Positions 1 through 9,597 are shown, numbered from the stretch's first letter. The stretch is DNA of 64,000 nucleotides from an uncultured Gemmata sp. (GCA_937924775.1 CALDUT010000010.1:372001-436000), one strand, 5' to 3'. Numbers and translations are program-made. The notes: generated by a model from the sequence alone, not told the origin.

Positions 1-753
1 ATCGAGAACGTCGCGAATCGTGTCGCACAGGATGTTCACCGCCCACTTGAAGACGGCGTGGCCGTCCATGTGCATGTAGTGTTTGCCTTCGGCGAGTAAC
101 TCCGGGGTGATCGGTCGGCGGCTACCACAAGCTTCCCGTTGGAGCAGAGGCCCACCCCAGCCTTCCGAACCCATACTGTAGGCGAGAATGCCCTGATCGG
201 GCCGCCCCGGTTCGACGAAGACCGCTCCGGCACCATCGCCAAAGAGGGGGTAGGTTTTAATATCCGCAGGGTTCAGCACGCGGCTATTCGTATCGCCACC
301 GATCACCAACGCCCGATCACTAAGCCCCGCTTTGACATATGCCGCGGCGGTGATCAACGCGTACATGAACCCAGCGCACGCAGCTTCCACTTCTATCGCC
401 GGCCCAACCATACCAATGCGGTCTTGGATCAAACAGGCCGTGGAGGGGAACGACATATCCGGAGTGAAGGTGCCCAGTACGAGCAGATCACAGTCTTTGG
501 CGGTCCGGCCCGTTTTGGCAAAAAGATCGTGGGCGGCCTCGACGCACAGATCCGAAGTTGCCTGATTGGGGGCGGCATGCCGACGCTCCAAAATCCCGGT
601 TCGCTTGACAATCCACTCGGAGTCGAAACCCAAGCGAGCGTGAAGGTGGTGATTATGGACAACCATGTCGGGCACATATTTCCCAGTCCCGACTACGCGA
701 ACACCGAGCAAAGATCGGCACTTGGGCCGGAACGAAGATCGTTCAGTCGTCAT
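1..753 (-). CDS. fabH: 3-oxoacyl-ACP synthase III (KAS III), C-terminus beyond window
   Basis: Condenses an acyl-CoA primer with malonyl-ACP to start type II fatty acid synthesis in the cytoplasm. I translated the minus strand directly: the frame is open from an ATG at 753 to the window edge, giving 251 residues of a family normally about 320-335 long. The thiolase-fold nucleophile sits in EAACAGFMY (Cys126), and the N-terminal VGTGKYVPD, EWIVKRTGI and LFGDGAGAVF blocks are typical of FabH. The catalytic His and Asn region lies past the edge. No strong Shine-Dalgarno precedes the ATG. The neighbouring gene at 944 is on the same strand but 190 bases away and not obviously related. FabH versus a FabH-like ketosynthase of another pathway cannot be separated without the missing end. 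Confidence 0.93.
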   Translation of the reverse strand, partial: MTTERSSFRPKCRSLLGVRVVGTGKYVPDMVVHNHHLHARLGFDSEWIVKRTGILERRHAAPNQATSDLCVEAAHDLFAKTGRTAKDCDLLVLGTFTPDMSFPSTACLIQDRIGMVGPAIEVEAACAGFMYALITAAAYVKAGLSDRALVIGGDTNSRVLNPADIKTYPLFGDGAGAVFVEPGRPDQGILAYSMGSEGWGGPLLQREACGSRRPITPELLAEGKHYMHMDGHAVFKWAVNILCDTIRDVLD

Positions 754-943
754 CGCTTCAACACCCGCGCGGTAGTGTCCGGCCGTGTCGCCCGCGTTGG
801 CCGTGAGCAGAAATTATAGGAACTTGGGATTCTCGCACGGATCATCCCAAAGGAAAATTCCCCCGGACCCAATCCGTTCGAGGGTCCCATTTTTTCACCG
901 CTTTCGACGCTTTGTCGCACGCCGTTGAAGACCGCACGAACGA

Positions 944-2320
944 CTATGACCCGGCGCCCGAAAGCAGAAATCGAATGAGGGCCGTCACACAGGACGCGGT
1001 CACGTCCGTATCCAGATTGCCATCCACGGGGGTGCGATAGAACGCACCGATGACGTAGTAGGTCCGGAAAGTATCTTCAAAGTGCCGGCTGTTAGCTTCC
1101 AGAAACTCCTGCCGGCATAAAAACTCCGCCCCGGCGGCCGCAGCCGCTTGGTATTTCCTAGCCCGGTCCAAATCCCCGGTGAATTGTGTGAACTGATAAC
1201 CGCTGGCGATAGCTTGAACCATCATCGCGTTGGTCGCGGTTTCGGGGATTTCCGACGCGGACGCCCCCCCCCCCGGTTTTCGAAAGGCTCCGGCCCATTG
1301 GGGCGTCCGGGCATCGGTCAGCGGAATTTGCAGGCTACACAGCCCATCCACCAACTCGTACACCACAGCCGCCGCTTCGCGGGACGGGGTTTGATGGGCC
1401 AGTTCCGCGGCCGCAGGTACCAATGTGGCCGCAAGTATTGGCTGTTGTTGAAGTTGGAACAACCGATGGTAATAGGTCACACCGCGGCTGACGGCCTCCT
1501 TCTTCCACTCCGTCGGCCGCACACGCTGACTTTTGGCCAAAGCCTGCAAGGCGTAGCCGGGGTATTCGTACACTCCTAGAGGGTCGATCTGGGTTGGAAT
1601 GTCCTCGGGCCCATCAGTGTAATGAACCGAACCATCACTTTTCAGCCGGGTCCGTAGAAAATGGCACAGTTGCTCCGCCGCTTCGAGATCTTTGTCGTTC
1701 GGATGGGGTAGTTCATAGATCGCGAGGGCCAGAAGTGCGGCAAAAGCCACCCGATTGCACACCAGCGACTGATGAACAGGCACGCGGCTATTGGCATCGG
1801 TCGGGTCGGGTTTGGTGGCCGCAAGCAGAGTCAGAATCGCTTGATTGGCAATGGCTTTCAGTTCCGCTTTGCCAGTGAATTTCGCGGCTTGTGCCATGGC
1901 GAGGGCTGAGCGGGCTTGTTTGAGGTCGTGTTCTCCTGGCAATGGCTGCCGCAAAGCCGGGTTGTAACCCGGCAAGAAGCGACCATGCGGCTGGTGCATT
2001 TTGGCCATCCACGACGAACCCAACAAAACTCCCCGAACGGCAAATTGCGTGGTCGCGGGATAAGCCGCCAACGGCTCGAACTGGCTGAGCGGTGTATCAG
2101 CCCCATGCGCGGGGGGAACCGAAGTTGGTGGCATTCCCGTGCCGGGAATAGCCGTCAGCGGAGCAGGGGGTGTCGGTAAAACCAAGGGGGAGGTGGGCTG
2201 AGTCGATTTCGTGGGTGGCACGGCGGGGCTGGCTGGCGGAACCGACATTGGGGGTTGTTGGGCCACCAGCACCATAGTGAAAAAAGTCACAAGACCGGCT
2301 GTCAGAACCGCCCAGCGCAT
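944..2320 (-). CDS. secreted hypothetical protein, helical-repeat (alpha/alpha barrel-like) domain
   Basis: 458 residues. An N-terminal signal peptide (about residues 1-20, ending at VLVAQQ) is followed by a Pro/Thr-rich linker to about residue 75. The rest is helical with regular Ala-rich helices and aromatic turns (for example GVYEYPGYALQAL), a pattern reminiscent of alpha/alpha-toroid proteins such as squalene-cyclase-like or glycosidase-like folds. I see no catalytic motif I can name. The start ATG at 2320 has a GGAGGG Shine-Dalgarno six bases upstream. It stands alone between fabH and a decayed DUF1559 gene. The fold assignment is inference; export is well supported by the signal peptide. 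Confidence 0.8.
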   Translation of the reverse strand: MRWAVLTAGLVTFFTMVLVAQQPPMSVPPASPAVPPTKSTQPTSPLVLPTPPAPLTAIPGTGMPPTSVPPAHGADTPLSQFEPLAAYPATTQFAVRGVLLGSSWMAKMHQPHGRFLPGYNPALRQPLPGEHDLKQARSALAMAQAAKFTGKAELKAIANQAILTLLAATKPDPTDANSRVPVHQSLVCNRVAFAALLALAIYELPHPNDKDLEAAEQLCHFLRTRLKSDGSVHYTDGPEDIPTQIDPLGVYEYPGYALQALAKSQRVRPTEWKKEAVSRGVTYYHRLFQLQQQPILAATLVPAAAELAHQTPSREAAAVVYELVDGLCSLQIPLTDARTPQWAGAFRKPGGGASASEIPETATNAMMVQAIASGYQFTQFTGDLDRARKYQAAAAAGAEFLCRQEFLEANSRHFEDTFRTYYVIGAFYRTPVDGNLDTDVTASCVTALIRFLLSGAGS

Positions 2321-2578
2321 GCGCTGCCCTCCGTAACTACCTCTTCAGCGGGCGAAATTTACCCCAGAGGGTGTGAAAAATGCAATGGGAAGCAGTCAAG
2401 CGTGTTCAAAAAATGAACAGATTGGTGGGGGGAAAGATTGGAATTCCAACTTGGGAAATGCTTACCATTCATCAACAAAGCCGGAGTTGCTTCCGGTTCT
2501 GTTGATGTTGATGGCAACGATTGGCCGTTAAAACCCTGCCAAGTTGACAACCGAACCATCCGCCTTGCGGATTAGAAG

Positions 2579-3299
2579 CTAGAAGACCGCATTGGGTAGA
2601 CCAATACGGATGTGAACCTCGGAACCATCGGCAAACAAGCAATTCAAACCTTGGGAGTGCGCTGAGCCGAAGAACTGCCAGCCGGCACGCACTTGCGCGT
2701 AGGGGCGTCGCGCAAGGGCCCGCTCATGGAACACCGGGTCACCGACCAGTTGGTCCAACCACCCTAACAACCGTTGTTGGTGAAGTCACAATTCGCCCCA
2801 CAGGCTCCGATATCAGCGGTATCTGAGGTTGGTTTGCATCGGTTGATACCGGGTTGGGTCGACGAATTTATCGGCCGTCATGTTGGTATTTGAGGTACCA
2901 TCGGTGATGCTGAGAAGATTGCCGGGGGGAAACCGTGCGGATTGGCCGGTGTCCCGTGCCCGCCCCCCACGCACGATAACCGCGTTGTAGCAGTACGGAT
3001 GGTTGCGGACATCATCGTTGACGGGGTCATTCCAGAATCCCCAGCACCCCGAGAGACTGGCACCACCAGGCGGAGGAACGCCGTTTCCACCGGCCCCGGT
3101 GGCCGCAAGTTAGCTCCAAATCGGTACTGCGTAATCGTTAAGGGCTAGTGTTTGGCGAGCTACTCCCAAACCTGAGGTGGGCCCCCAGCGGGCGGGACAC
3201 AGAAGTAAAGTTTGATGGGCATTGCCTGAATGGTTAATCCAGTTCGTTGGCCCCACAACCGGAAAGAACCAGTAAACACAAAGATAGGGAGAATCCGAC
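2579..3299 (-). pseudogene. degraded DUF1559 (pseudopilin-like) gene remnant
   Basis: No single frame is open, but three family landmarks appear in order on the minus strand. Near 3215-3150 there is a CPARWGPT block followed by LNDYA, like the CPSRRGP...DYA segment of DUF1559 proteins. Around 2880-2910 NLLSITDGTSNT matches the conserved DGTSNT block, in the same frame but after an in-frame TAA near 3115. That frame ends at a TGA near 2822, and a shifted frame then carries GSAHSQGLNCLFADG, the H-X9-DG signature, ending at a stop at 2579. The N-terminal pilin-like FTLIELLVV segment was not found. At least one nonsense change and one or more frameshifts are therefore needed to explain it. The intact relatives at 27343, 42001 and 57730 are about 320-340 residues. 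Confidence 0.8.
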
Positions 3300-3502
3300 T
3301 AGCCATGGTCTATTATCGACCCTGAGGAAAGTCTTTGGCGACAGGAAGTCCGTGTCGGGGTCCGTCAGACACGAAAACTTTAATCTTCTCAACATTAATC
3401 AGAAATCTGGAATTCGCCCAAAAACGAAAAAAGCCATCCAAAGATATTGGATGGCGAATCAGTTCGAATCTGAGGTGATTGTGAGATATAAACTTGCGGC
3501 GT

Positions 3503-3826
3503 TTAAACTGTTTCGCCGGCTTTCAGAATCCGAGTGACTTTGACGCGAACAAAAGGTTGGGTGTGACCTTTGAGCCGGCGATAATTCTTCCGCCGTCGGA
3601 ATTTCTGAATCACCGTCTTCTTCTTGGGAAATTCGACAACTTCGGCCACAACCCGGGCTCCGGGAACCAGCGGCTGACCGATTTGCACATCGGCACCAGA
3701 AGCGAGCAGTAATACCTTATTCAGCTCCAAGGGCTGACCAATTGCGGTTTCGCGATAGTCCAAGGTGAGAGTAGAACCCTCTTCCACGCGGTATTGCCGG
3801 GAACCGTCTTCGATGATCGCGTACAT
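3503..3826 (-). CDS. rplU: 50S ribosomal protein bL21
   Basis: 107 residues, the normal bL21 length. It begins MYAIIEDGSRQYRV and ends with the basic KFRRRKNYRRLKGH segment that binds 23S rRNA, then the VRVKVTRI strand. The ATG at 3826 is chosen over an upstream in-frame start at 3877 because bL21 starts exactly here and a GGTGGAG Shine-Dalgarno lies just before it. In most bacteria rplU is followed by rpmA (bL27); here the downstream side holds about 200 empty bases and then the DUF1559 remnant, so rpmA must be elsewhere. Confidence 0.96.
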   Translation of the reverse strand: MYAIIEDGSRQYRVEEGSTLTLDYRETAIGQPLELNKVLLLASGADVQIGQPLVPGARVVAEVVEFPKKKTVIQKFRRRKNYRRLKGHTQPFVRVKVTRILKAGETV

Positions 3827-4008
3827 GCTCCACCCAACTCGAAAGTTCACTTCATGGTGTAAATTCGTAATGTACAAATTCCTCAGCGGATTGACAATTG
3901 CCCATCTGGGAATTGTCCTGTCGTTGCCGCGACGGATCTTGGGGCTGGAATTGGTCCACGGCGAAGCCGCATCGCTCCCAAGTCCTTATTTGGCATATCC
4001 TTAAGCCA

Positions 4009-5130
4009 TCAGCCGCGTTCTGCGAGAGGTTTCACAGGGCGGTGGGGCGGGCCGGTATAAATGGCCCGGGGGCGGATGAGCCGGTTGTTGTCGAGCTGCT
4101 CGATGATGTGGGCGGCCCACCCTGTGATCCGCGACATCGCAAAAATCGGGGTGTAGAGCGGAATTTCTAACTTCATCGCGTGGTACAAGCGACCCGCCGG
4201 CCAATCGAGATTCGGATACATGTTCTTTTCCGCCGCCATGACCCGTTCAATGATATCCGCGGTTTCTTCCCATTTCTGCTCCCCGGCGGCTTCGGCTGCG
4301 GCGCGGGCATAGATTTTCAGGATACCGGCTCGAACGTCCCCGGTTTTGTAGACGCGGTGCCCAAACCCCATGATCCGTTCCTTGCGGGCCAATGCCGCTT
4401 TGGTCCACTGCTCCGCGCTTTCCGGTCCTCCAGCGGCCATGAGAATATCCATCACTTTCTCGTTGGCCCCACCGTGGAGCGGCCCTTTCAGTGCTCCAAT
4501 GGCTCCGGTGATGCCGCTGTGCAGATCGGAGAGTGTGGAGACGATCACCCGGGCCGCGAAGGTACTCGCGTTGAATTCATGCTCGGCGTACAGGATAAGA
4601 GAAACATCCAAAGCTTTGACTTCGGTGGGAGAGGCTTCCTGGCCGCGGAGCATGTACAGGAAATTGGCCGCATGGGATAAGTCCTGTCGCGCGGCGATTT
4701 CGGGCAATCCTTTGGACAGGCGATAATGATCGGCAACCGCCACCGGGATTTGGGCGAGGAGCCGCTCGGCTTTCCGCAAGTTCGCGTCGTGCGAGTTATC
4801 GGCCGCGTCCTGGTCGAAGTGCCCCAAAACACTGACAGCGGTCCGGAGAGCATCCAATGGTGTCGTCCATTTGGGAAGCGCCGCGAAAATGTCCTTGAGC
4901 AGGGGCGGTAACCGTCGGGCGGCGGCCACGCGCTGCTGAAAGTCGTGAAACTGGGCCGCCGTCGGTAACTCTCCGTGCAGCAGGAGATAAGCCACTTCGT
5001 CGAATGAACAATGCTCCGCCAATTCGCCGACATGATAGCCGCGATAACTCAGACCGCCTTCAACAGTACAGATCGCGGTTTCTCCCGCAATGACACCCTC
5101 TAACCCCGGTGAATACGCTGGCGTTGTCAT
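4009..5130 (-). CDS. gltA: citrate synthase (type II-like, short form)
   Basis: Condenses acetyl-CoA and oxaloacetate to citrate at the entry of the TCA cycle. At 373 residues it has the length of the short, dimeric-type enzymes rather than the roughly 430-residue E. coli form. Active-site residues are present: His184 in AEHEFNAST, His219 in GPLHGGANE, His258 in GFGHRVYK, and the Asp in YPNLDWPAG. The start at 5130 is preferred to 5157 because a GAGGAG Shine-Dalgarno precedes it. 2-Methylcitrate synthases share all these motifs, so substrate preference is not certain. It lies 43 bases downstream of the MlaE-like gene on the same strand, possibly co-transcribed. Confidence 0.93.
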   Translation of the reverse strand: MTTPAYSPGLEGVIAGETAICTVEGGLSYRGYHVGELAEHCSFDEVAYLLLHGELPTAAQFHDFQQRVAAARRLPPLLKDIFAALPKWTTPLDALRTAVSVLGHFDQDAADNSHDANLRKAERLLAQIPVAVADHYRLSKGLPEIAARQDLSHAANFLYMLRGQEASPTEVKALDVSLILYAEHEFNASTFAARVIVSTLSDLHSGITGAIGALKGPLHGGANEKVMDILMAAGGPESAEQWTKAALARKERIMGFGHRVYKTGDVRAGILKIYARAAAEAAGEQKWEETADIIERVMAAEKNMYPNLDWPAGRLYHAMKLEIPLYTPIFAMSRITGWAAHIIEQLDNNRLIRPRAIYTGPPHRPVKPLAERG

Positions 5131-5173
5131 CACGACTCCTCGACACGCGATACGCAATCGTCCGACCGAACAA

Positions 5174-6004
5174 TCAAGCCACGCGGGTGGGAACTCCCGG
5201 CCATATCATGGCATACAACGTATTGACCAGCATGGCGAAGACGAAGTCGATGATCAAGATTGCGACAAAGGCTATGACAAACGCCTCGGTCGCGGCTCGT
5301 CCTACACCCTCGGCCCCCGGCTTACTGTGAAAACCACGGTGGCAAGCAATCAACGACAAGACCCCGCCAAATACCACCGATTTGACTAAACCGGTCATCA
5401 CATCCCAGGTTTTCACAAATTCCCGCGTATGCCGCCAGTAGTGGTAACTATCAATGTTGTAGACGTGCAGACAAATCAGGGAACTTCCCATTAAACCCAT
5501 GACATCGGCTAAAACTGTCAAAAGCGGCAATAAAATCAGACAAGCCAGCAACCGGGGACCGCCCAGATACTTCACCGGGTCCACTCCCAAACAGGTCAAA
5601 GCGTCGATCTGCTCGGTCACACGCATGGTCGCCAACTGAGCCGCCATCGCCGAACCCACGCGGCCGGATAACATCACCGCCGCCAACACCGGCCCCAATT
5701 CCCGCACCACCGACATGTGAATGACAGCGCCCAGCGAGGTTTCCAGGCCGATGGTGTGAAATTGACCATATGCTTGAACCGCCAATACCATCCCGATGAA
5801 AAGACCGGTGATCGCGATCACACCGACACTGTTCACCCCCACTTCCACCATCACTCGTAGCAGTTCCATCCGGGTGAACGTCCCCTGGACAATTCCCGAG
5901 GCTGTACGAAAAGTGAACAGCCACCAATCCCCAAAGGCGACCACAATATCGGCGGCCGAAGTCCACAAAGTCCCGGGTGATGGGGTAGGTACGACAGACG
6001 ACAT
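5174..6004 (-). CDS. mlaE: MlaE/YrbE-family ABC transporter permease
   Basis: 276 residues from ATG 6004, with five to six hydrophobic segments and the MlaE/DUF140 core: GLFIGMVLAVQAYGQF, VVRELGPVLAAVMLSGRVG and the EQIDALTCLGVDPV coupling motif. Family members are the membrane subunit of phospholipid transport between inner and outer membrane. The partner ATPase (MlaF) and the MCE substrate-binding protein (MlaD) are not adjacent: upstream is a site-2 protease, downstream citrate synthase. The reading frame stays open to 6127, but the extra N-terminal stretch is Arg/Pro-rich and unlike the family, so I use 6004. The ribosome binding site is weak. Confidence 0.92.
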   Translation of the reverse strand: MSSVVPTPSPGTLWTSAADIVVAFGDWWLFTFRTASGIVQGTFTRMELLRVMVEVGVNSVGVIAITGLFIGMVLAVQAYGQFHTIGLETSLGAVIHMSVVRELGPVLAAVMLSGRVGSAMAAQLATMRVTEQIDALTCLGVDPVKYLGGPRLLACLILLPLLTVLADVMGLMGSSLICLHVYNIDSYHYWRHTREFVKTWDVMTGLVKSVVFGGVLSLIACHRGFHSKPGAEGVGRAATEAFVIAFVAILIIDFVFAMLVNTLYAMIWPGVPTRVA

Positions 6005-6154
6005 GCCACGGTTGTAGCACGTTGCCGCGGAAAAGGGCAGGGGAATCTTCCTTGGGCTTCGCGGTCTGGTGGGTCGTTGGATCGCTTCACATTCGCGGGC
6101 TTCAAACGGCCATCCGCCATCACTCAATCACTGAACAAGGCAACAGTGATGCGG

Positions 6155-7048
6155 TCAGGTGGGGATGTCGCGGACGGGGACGCCATTGACCCATTGGACC
6201 CAAACCCGACGCTCTTCATCCCAAACCAGACCCGTGAAGCGACGCGCGGCCAACACCGCGGGGTCGTCGGGGGGTAAGCCCACCAGGGTATCAATCTCTT
6301 CGGGGGGTTCGGGAGGCAAGTGAAACATTTCACGAACTCGGCGTTCGTATTCGGCATGAGCATGCCGCAGACGCATCGCCCCCAGTTCCGCTTGGCCCAA
6401 TAACCATACCACGAGGGAAATAATCATCAGCCCAATGAGGCCGAAATACAACCCGGCCATCAGAAAGCCCAGGGCGACGAAGGTACTGACGGCCACCGCA
6501 ATTTCCGTTGCCCGCAAGCGTGACATCCACACGGCCAACAACGCCCGCAACACCCGCCCGCCATCCATCGGGAAAGCCGGTAACAGGTTGAAAAGACATA
6601 AAATCACATTGGCCGCAAAGACCCGGAAAACAAAATCGCTCAAGACATCCGGGCTTTCGAAATCGGGCATCGTTGGGAGCATCTGGCCCGCCACCATGCC
6701 CACAAACAACCCCCCAGCAATCACCACGTTCACGGCTGGGCCTGCTAACGCGACTACAATTTCATGCAGCGGCTTTTCAGGCATCCGTTCCAACGCCGCG
6801 ACCCCCCCGATGGGGTAGAGTGTAATGTCGCGGGTGCGAATGCCATAATACGCCGCTGCCGAGGCATGGCCGACCTCATGCAGGGCCACGCAGCCGAAAA
6901 TCGTGAACAAGAACAGCAAATCGGTCGCGATTTCGGCCGGTGGCCGCCCCAAACCGGCAAAAATCACGAAAAGCGGCAGTAACCAGAAGGTCCCATGCAG
7001 GTACAGGTCAATGCCGAAGATTTTTCCGATCTTCAAGGAACCAAACAT
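6155..7048 (-). CDS. site-2 protease family (M50) membrane metalloprotease
   Basis: 297 residues. Intramembrane zinc protease: HEVGH at residues 57-61 gives two zinc-ligand His and the catalytic Glu, and the distal NLLPAFPMDGGRVL segment supplies the Asp ligand (LDG/MDGG motif). There are about six hydrophobic segments. It lacks the PDZ domain of RseP and resembles the short SpoIVFB/Rip3-like group, but no CBS pair is present; the soluble C-terminal tail of roughly 80 residues is unlike either. Substrate unknown. Neighbours (mgtE upstream, mlaE-like downstream) are on the same strand with gaps of 87 and 150 bases and suggest no specific partner. Confidence 0.9.
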   Translation of the reverse strand: MFGSLKIGKIFGIDLYLHGTFWLLPLFVIFAGLGRPPAEIATDLLFLFTIFGCVALHEVGHASAAAYYGIRTRDITLYPIGGVAALERMPEKPLHEIVVALAGPAVNVVIAGGLFVGMVAGQMLPTMPDFESPDVLSDFVFRVFAANVILCLFNLLPAFPMDGGRVLRALLAVWMSRLRATEIAVAVSTFVALGFLMAGLYFGLIGLMIISLVVWLLGQAELGAMRLRHAHAEYERRVREMFHLPPEPPEEIDTLVGLPPDDPAVLAARRFTGLVWDEERRVWVQWVNGVPVRDIPT

Positions 7049-7135
7049 AACGAGAATCGTCCGTGAGAATTCCCGAGTACCTCACCCATTATTCGTTTCC
7101 GTCGCCAGAAACGAAGATTCTATTGTGATACAAAA

Positions 7136-8539
7136 TCAGAAAAAAATGCGGACGATGTTGAAAAAAATCACAATTCCCAACACATCGGAAAGGGTCGCAA
7201 TGAGCGGAGCCGACATGAGGGCGGGATCCTTGCCGATGGATTTGATGATGATCGGTAGTAATGCCCCCACCGTTGCTCCGGTAATACAAATGCCCATGAC
7301 GGCGAACGTCACCACCCAATTCATGCTCCAAAACTGACCCATGGGGACGTCTTTTAAGATATTTTCGGGAGTCAGAAAGTAAGTGCGGATGATCGAGAGA
7401 ACACCCAACCCAGCCGCCAGGGCCGCCGCGACGAGAACCTCCCGCCGCATCACGCGGAACCAATCCCCAACCCGGATGTGATCGAGAGCAATCGCTCGAA
7501 TCACCAATGTGGCGGCTTGTGAACCGGCATTCCCCCCCACCGACAAACATAAGGGAATAAACGCTAACAAAAAGGCGACTCGATTCAATTCCTCCTCAAA
7601 CGAGGCCATGGCGTTGATCGTGAACATCTGCAGGATGAAGAGCAAAGCCAACCATTGCACCCGGCTGTACCAAATGTTCACTAGCGGAGCTTCCAGGTAG
7701 TTCCCCTCGATCCGCCCCACACCGGCTTGCCGCTGCAAGTCTTCGGTGGCCTCTTCACGGACCACGTCGAGAACGTCGTCGTGTGTCACTATACCCAGCA
7801 AGCCGAATTGTTCATCCACAACCGGTACGGCCAGAAAGTCATAGCGGGCAAAGATTTGGGCCACGGCTTCCTGGTCTTCATCATAACGGATGGCCACGAT
7901 GTCCGTTTCCATCAGTTCGCGGACCAGAGCATGCCGCGGAGCCAGAATCAAGTCCCGCAACGACAACACCCCCAACAGCCGCCGGGGGGCCAGGGACCCG
8001 TCAGGACGCCGCGTGGGATCATCGAGAACGTAAATGTAGTAGATGGTTTCGCGATCCGGAGCCTGTTGCCGCAGTTGGTCGATGGCTTCGGCCGCGGTGA
8101 GGGTGCCCGGCAGCCACGCGTAGTCCGTCGTCATGATCGCGCCGACGGTGTTTTCTCCGTATTGCACGAGCTTGGCGATGTCTTGTCGGTCGGCTTCATC
8201 CACCAGGCGCATAATCGCTTCGGCCACCCGGGGGGGCAGTCGGCGGAGCAGGTCAGCCCGGTCATCATGCGACATTTTCGAGAGCAATTGTCCCAATTGC
8301 GGGCGAGCCTTCTCCACCATCTGCACTTGCAGGGCCAGCGGCAGATATTCGAAGACGGAGGCTTGGGTGCGGATATTGGCGTTACTGATCACCTCCCAGA
8401 TTTGCTCCGGCGTGAATTCCTGATCCAGCGCTTCAGCCACCGTGGCCGGGTGGAGTTGTTCGCAGAACTCGCGTAAACCGGCGGTATTTCCCTCCGCCAG
8501 CATCAACTTGATTTCCGGTGTGAACAGAGGATGAGGCAT
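7136..8539 (-). CDS. mgtE: magnesium transporter MgtE
   Basis: 467 residues, normal for MgtE. An N-terminal superhelical domain (about 1-130, including ALDQEFTPEQIW and MSHDDRADLLRRLP) is followed by a CBS pair (about 135-260, with VGAIMTTDYAWL and GLLGIVTHDDVLDVV) that senses Mg2+, then five transmembrane helices with the conserved GGNAGSQAATLVIRA pore motif. It imports Mg2+ through the inner membrane, closing when cytosolic Mg2+ binds the CBS/N domains. No M-box leader is possible in the 85 bases between it and panC upstream. The Shine-Dalgarno is weak. Confidence 0.96.
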   Translation of the reverse strand: MPHPLFTPEIKLMLAEGNTAGLREFCEQLHPATVAEALDQEFTPEQIWEVISNANIRTQASVFEYLPLALQVQMVEKARPQLGQLLSKMSHDDRADLLRRLPPRVAEAIMRLVDEADRQDIAKLVQYGENTVGAIMTTDYAWLPGTLTAAEAIDQLRQQAPDRETIYYIYVLDDPTRRPDGSLAPRRLLGVLSLRDLILAPRHALVRELMETDIVAIRYDEDQEAVAQIFARYDFLAVPVVDEQFGLLGIVTHDDVLDVVREEATEDLQRQAGVGRIEGNYLEAPLVNIWYSRVQWLALLFILQMFTINAMASFEEELNRVAFLLAFIPLCLSVGGNAGSQAATLVIRAIALDHIRVGDWFRVMRREVLVAAALAAGLGVLSIIRTYFLTPENILKDVPMGQFWSMNWVVTFAVMGICITGATVGALLPIIIKSIGKDPALMSAPLIATLSDVLGIVIFFNIVRIFF

Positions 8540-8624
8540 GAGGCTTCAATTCAGTGGAGGAATTTTCGGTGGAATTGAAGCGAGCGGGTCTGAAGTGGGC
8601 TTAAGCCTCGGGTGGCGTTGGCCA

Positions 8625-9488
8625 CTACCACGACGCAGGGTCACCAATAAGCCAATTGTCGATCAACCGAGTCGTCCCCAGAAAGACCGCCACCGCGATG
8701 ACGGCCGGGCGATCGATCCGCACCAAAGGTTGGAGAAACTCGGCATCCACAATCCGGGCATAATCCACCCGCGCGCCAGGGATGGCTTTCAACTCCGCTT
8801 CCAAGGCTGATTCAAGCCGTACTACGTCCACCTCGCCGGCAACTACACGTTGGGCAATCTTTTGTAAAGCTTGCTGTATACGCGGGGCCACCGCGCGTTC
8901 AGCCGGATTCAAGTATCGATTCCGCGAACTGAGAGCAAGCCCATCGGCTTCGCGTACCGTCGGCTCGATCGCAATTCGCACCGGCATGTTGAGATCGCGA
9001 ACCATCTGAGTAATGATACGAGCCTGTTGGTAATCTTTCGCTCCAAAATGGGCAATGTCGGGACGAATGATGTTGAACAACTTCATGACGACGGTACAGA
9101 CCCCGCGAAAATGCCCCGGCCGGCTCGCCCCACACAGGTGATCCCCCAATCGAGCCACCTCGACAGAGCTGTAGAAGTGAGGTGGGTACATTTCCTCCAC
9201 GCGGGGGGCGAAAATGACGTCGGCCCCGGCCTCAGCGCAAACCCACTGGTCGGCGTCCAGCGTTCGTGGATATTTCGCATAATCCTCATGGGGGCCAAAC
9301 TGTATGGGATTCACAAAAATCGACACCACCACATAATCACTAGCCGCTCGCGCTGCGCGGATGAGGGAGGCGTGACCTTCGTGGAGAGCCCCCATCGTGG
9401 GTACGAAACCAATGGTTTGGCCTTGCCGCCGGACCGCATCGGTCACGGCCCGAATTTCCTGGATGGTGGTCACGATCGGTGGAACCAT
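8625..9488 (-). CDS. panC: pantoate--beta-alanine ligase
   Basis: Last step of pantothenate synthesis: pantoate + beta-alanine + ATP. 287 residues. The nucleotide-binding PTMGALHEGH (HIGH-like) motif lies near residues 29-38, FVNPIQF near 60-66, the FGAKDYQQ block and the LALSSRNRYL (KMSKS-like) motif follow. Start 9488 is preferred to an in-frame ATG at 9500 because the GGAGG Shine-Dalgarno overlaps the codons between them. panB and panD are not in the window. A CYTH gene lies 109 bases upstream on the same strand. Confidence 0.96.
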   Translation of the reverse strand: MVPPIVTTIQEIRAVTDAVRRQGQTIGFVPTMGALHEGHASLIRAARAASDYVVVSIFVNPIQFGPHEDYAKYPRTLDADQWVCAEAGADVIFAPRVEEMYPPHFYSSVEVARLGDHLCGASRPGHFRGVCTVVMKLFNIIRPDIAHFGAKDYQQARIITQMVRDLNMPVRIAIEPTVREADGLALSSRNRYLNPAERAVAPRIQQALQKIAQRVVAGEVDVVRLESALEAELKAIPGARVDYARIVDAEFLQPLVRIDRPAVIAVAVFLGTTRLIDNWLIGDPASW

Positions 9489-9597
9489 GTCTGCCTCCAC
9501 AGCTCCGACACCAAGAGTCTAGTCTCGGAAACGTTGACAAGCTCCTGGTGGCGACAATCGGTCCAGCCGTCATCCGTCCTCATCAGCAATATCCTCA

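Noticed and set aside
2359-2559. A further DGSVVNLAGF-like stretch downstream of the DUF1559 remnant that might be a second decayed copy
   Set aside because: Only a few residues match, which can occur by chance; not enough to claim a second remnant.
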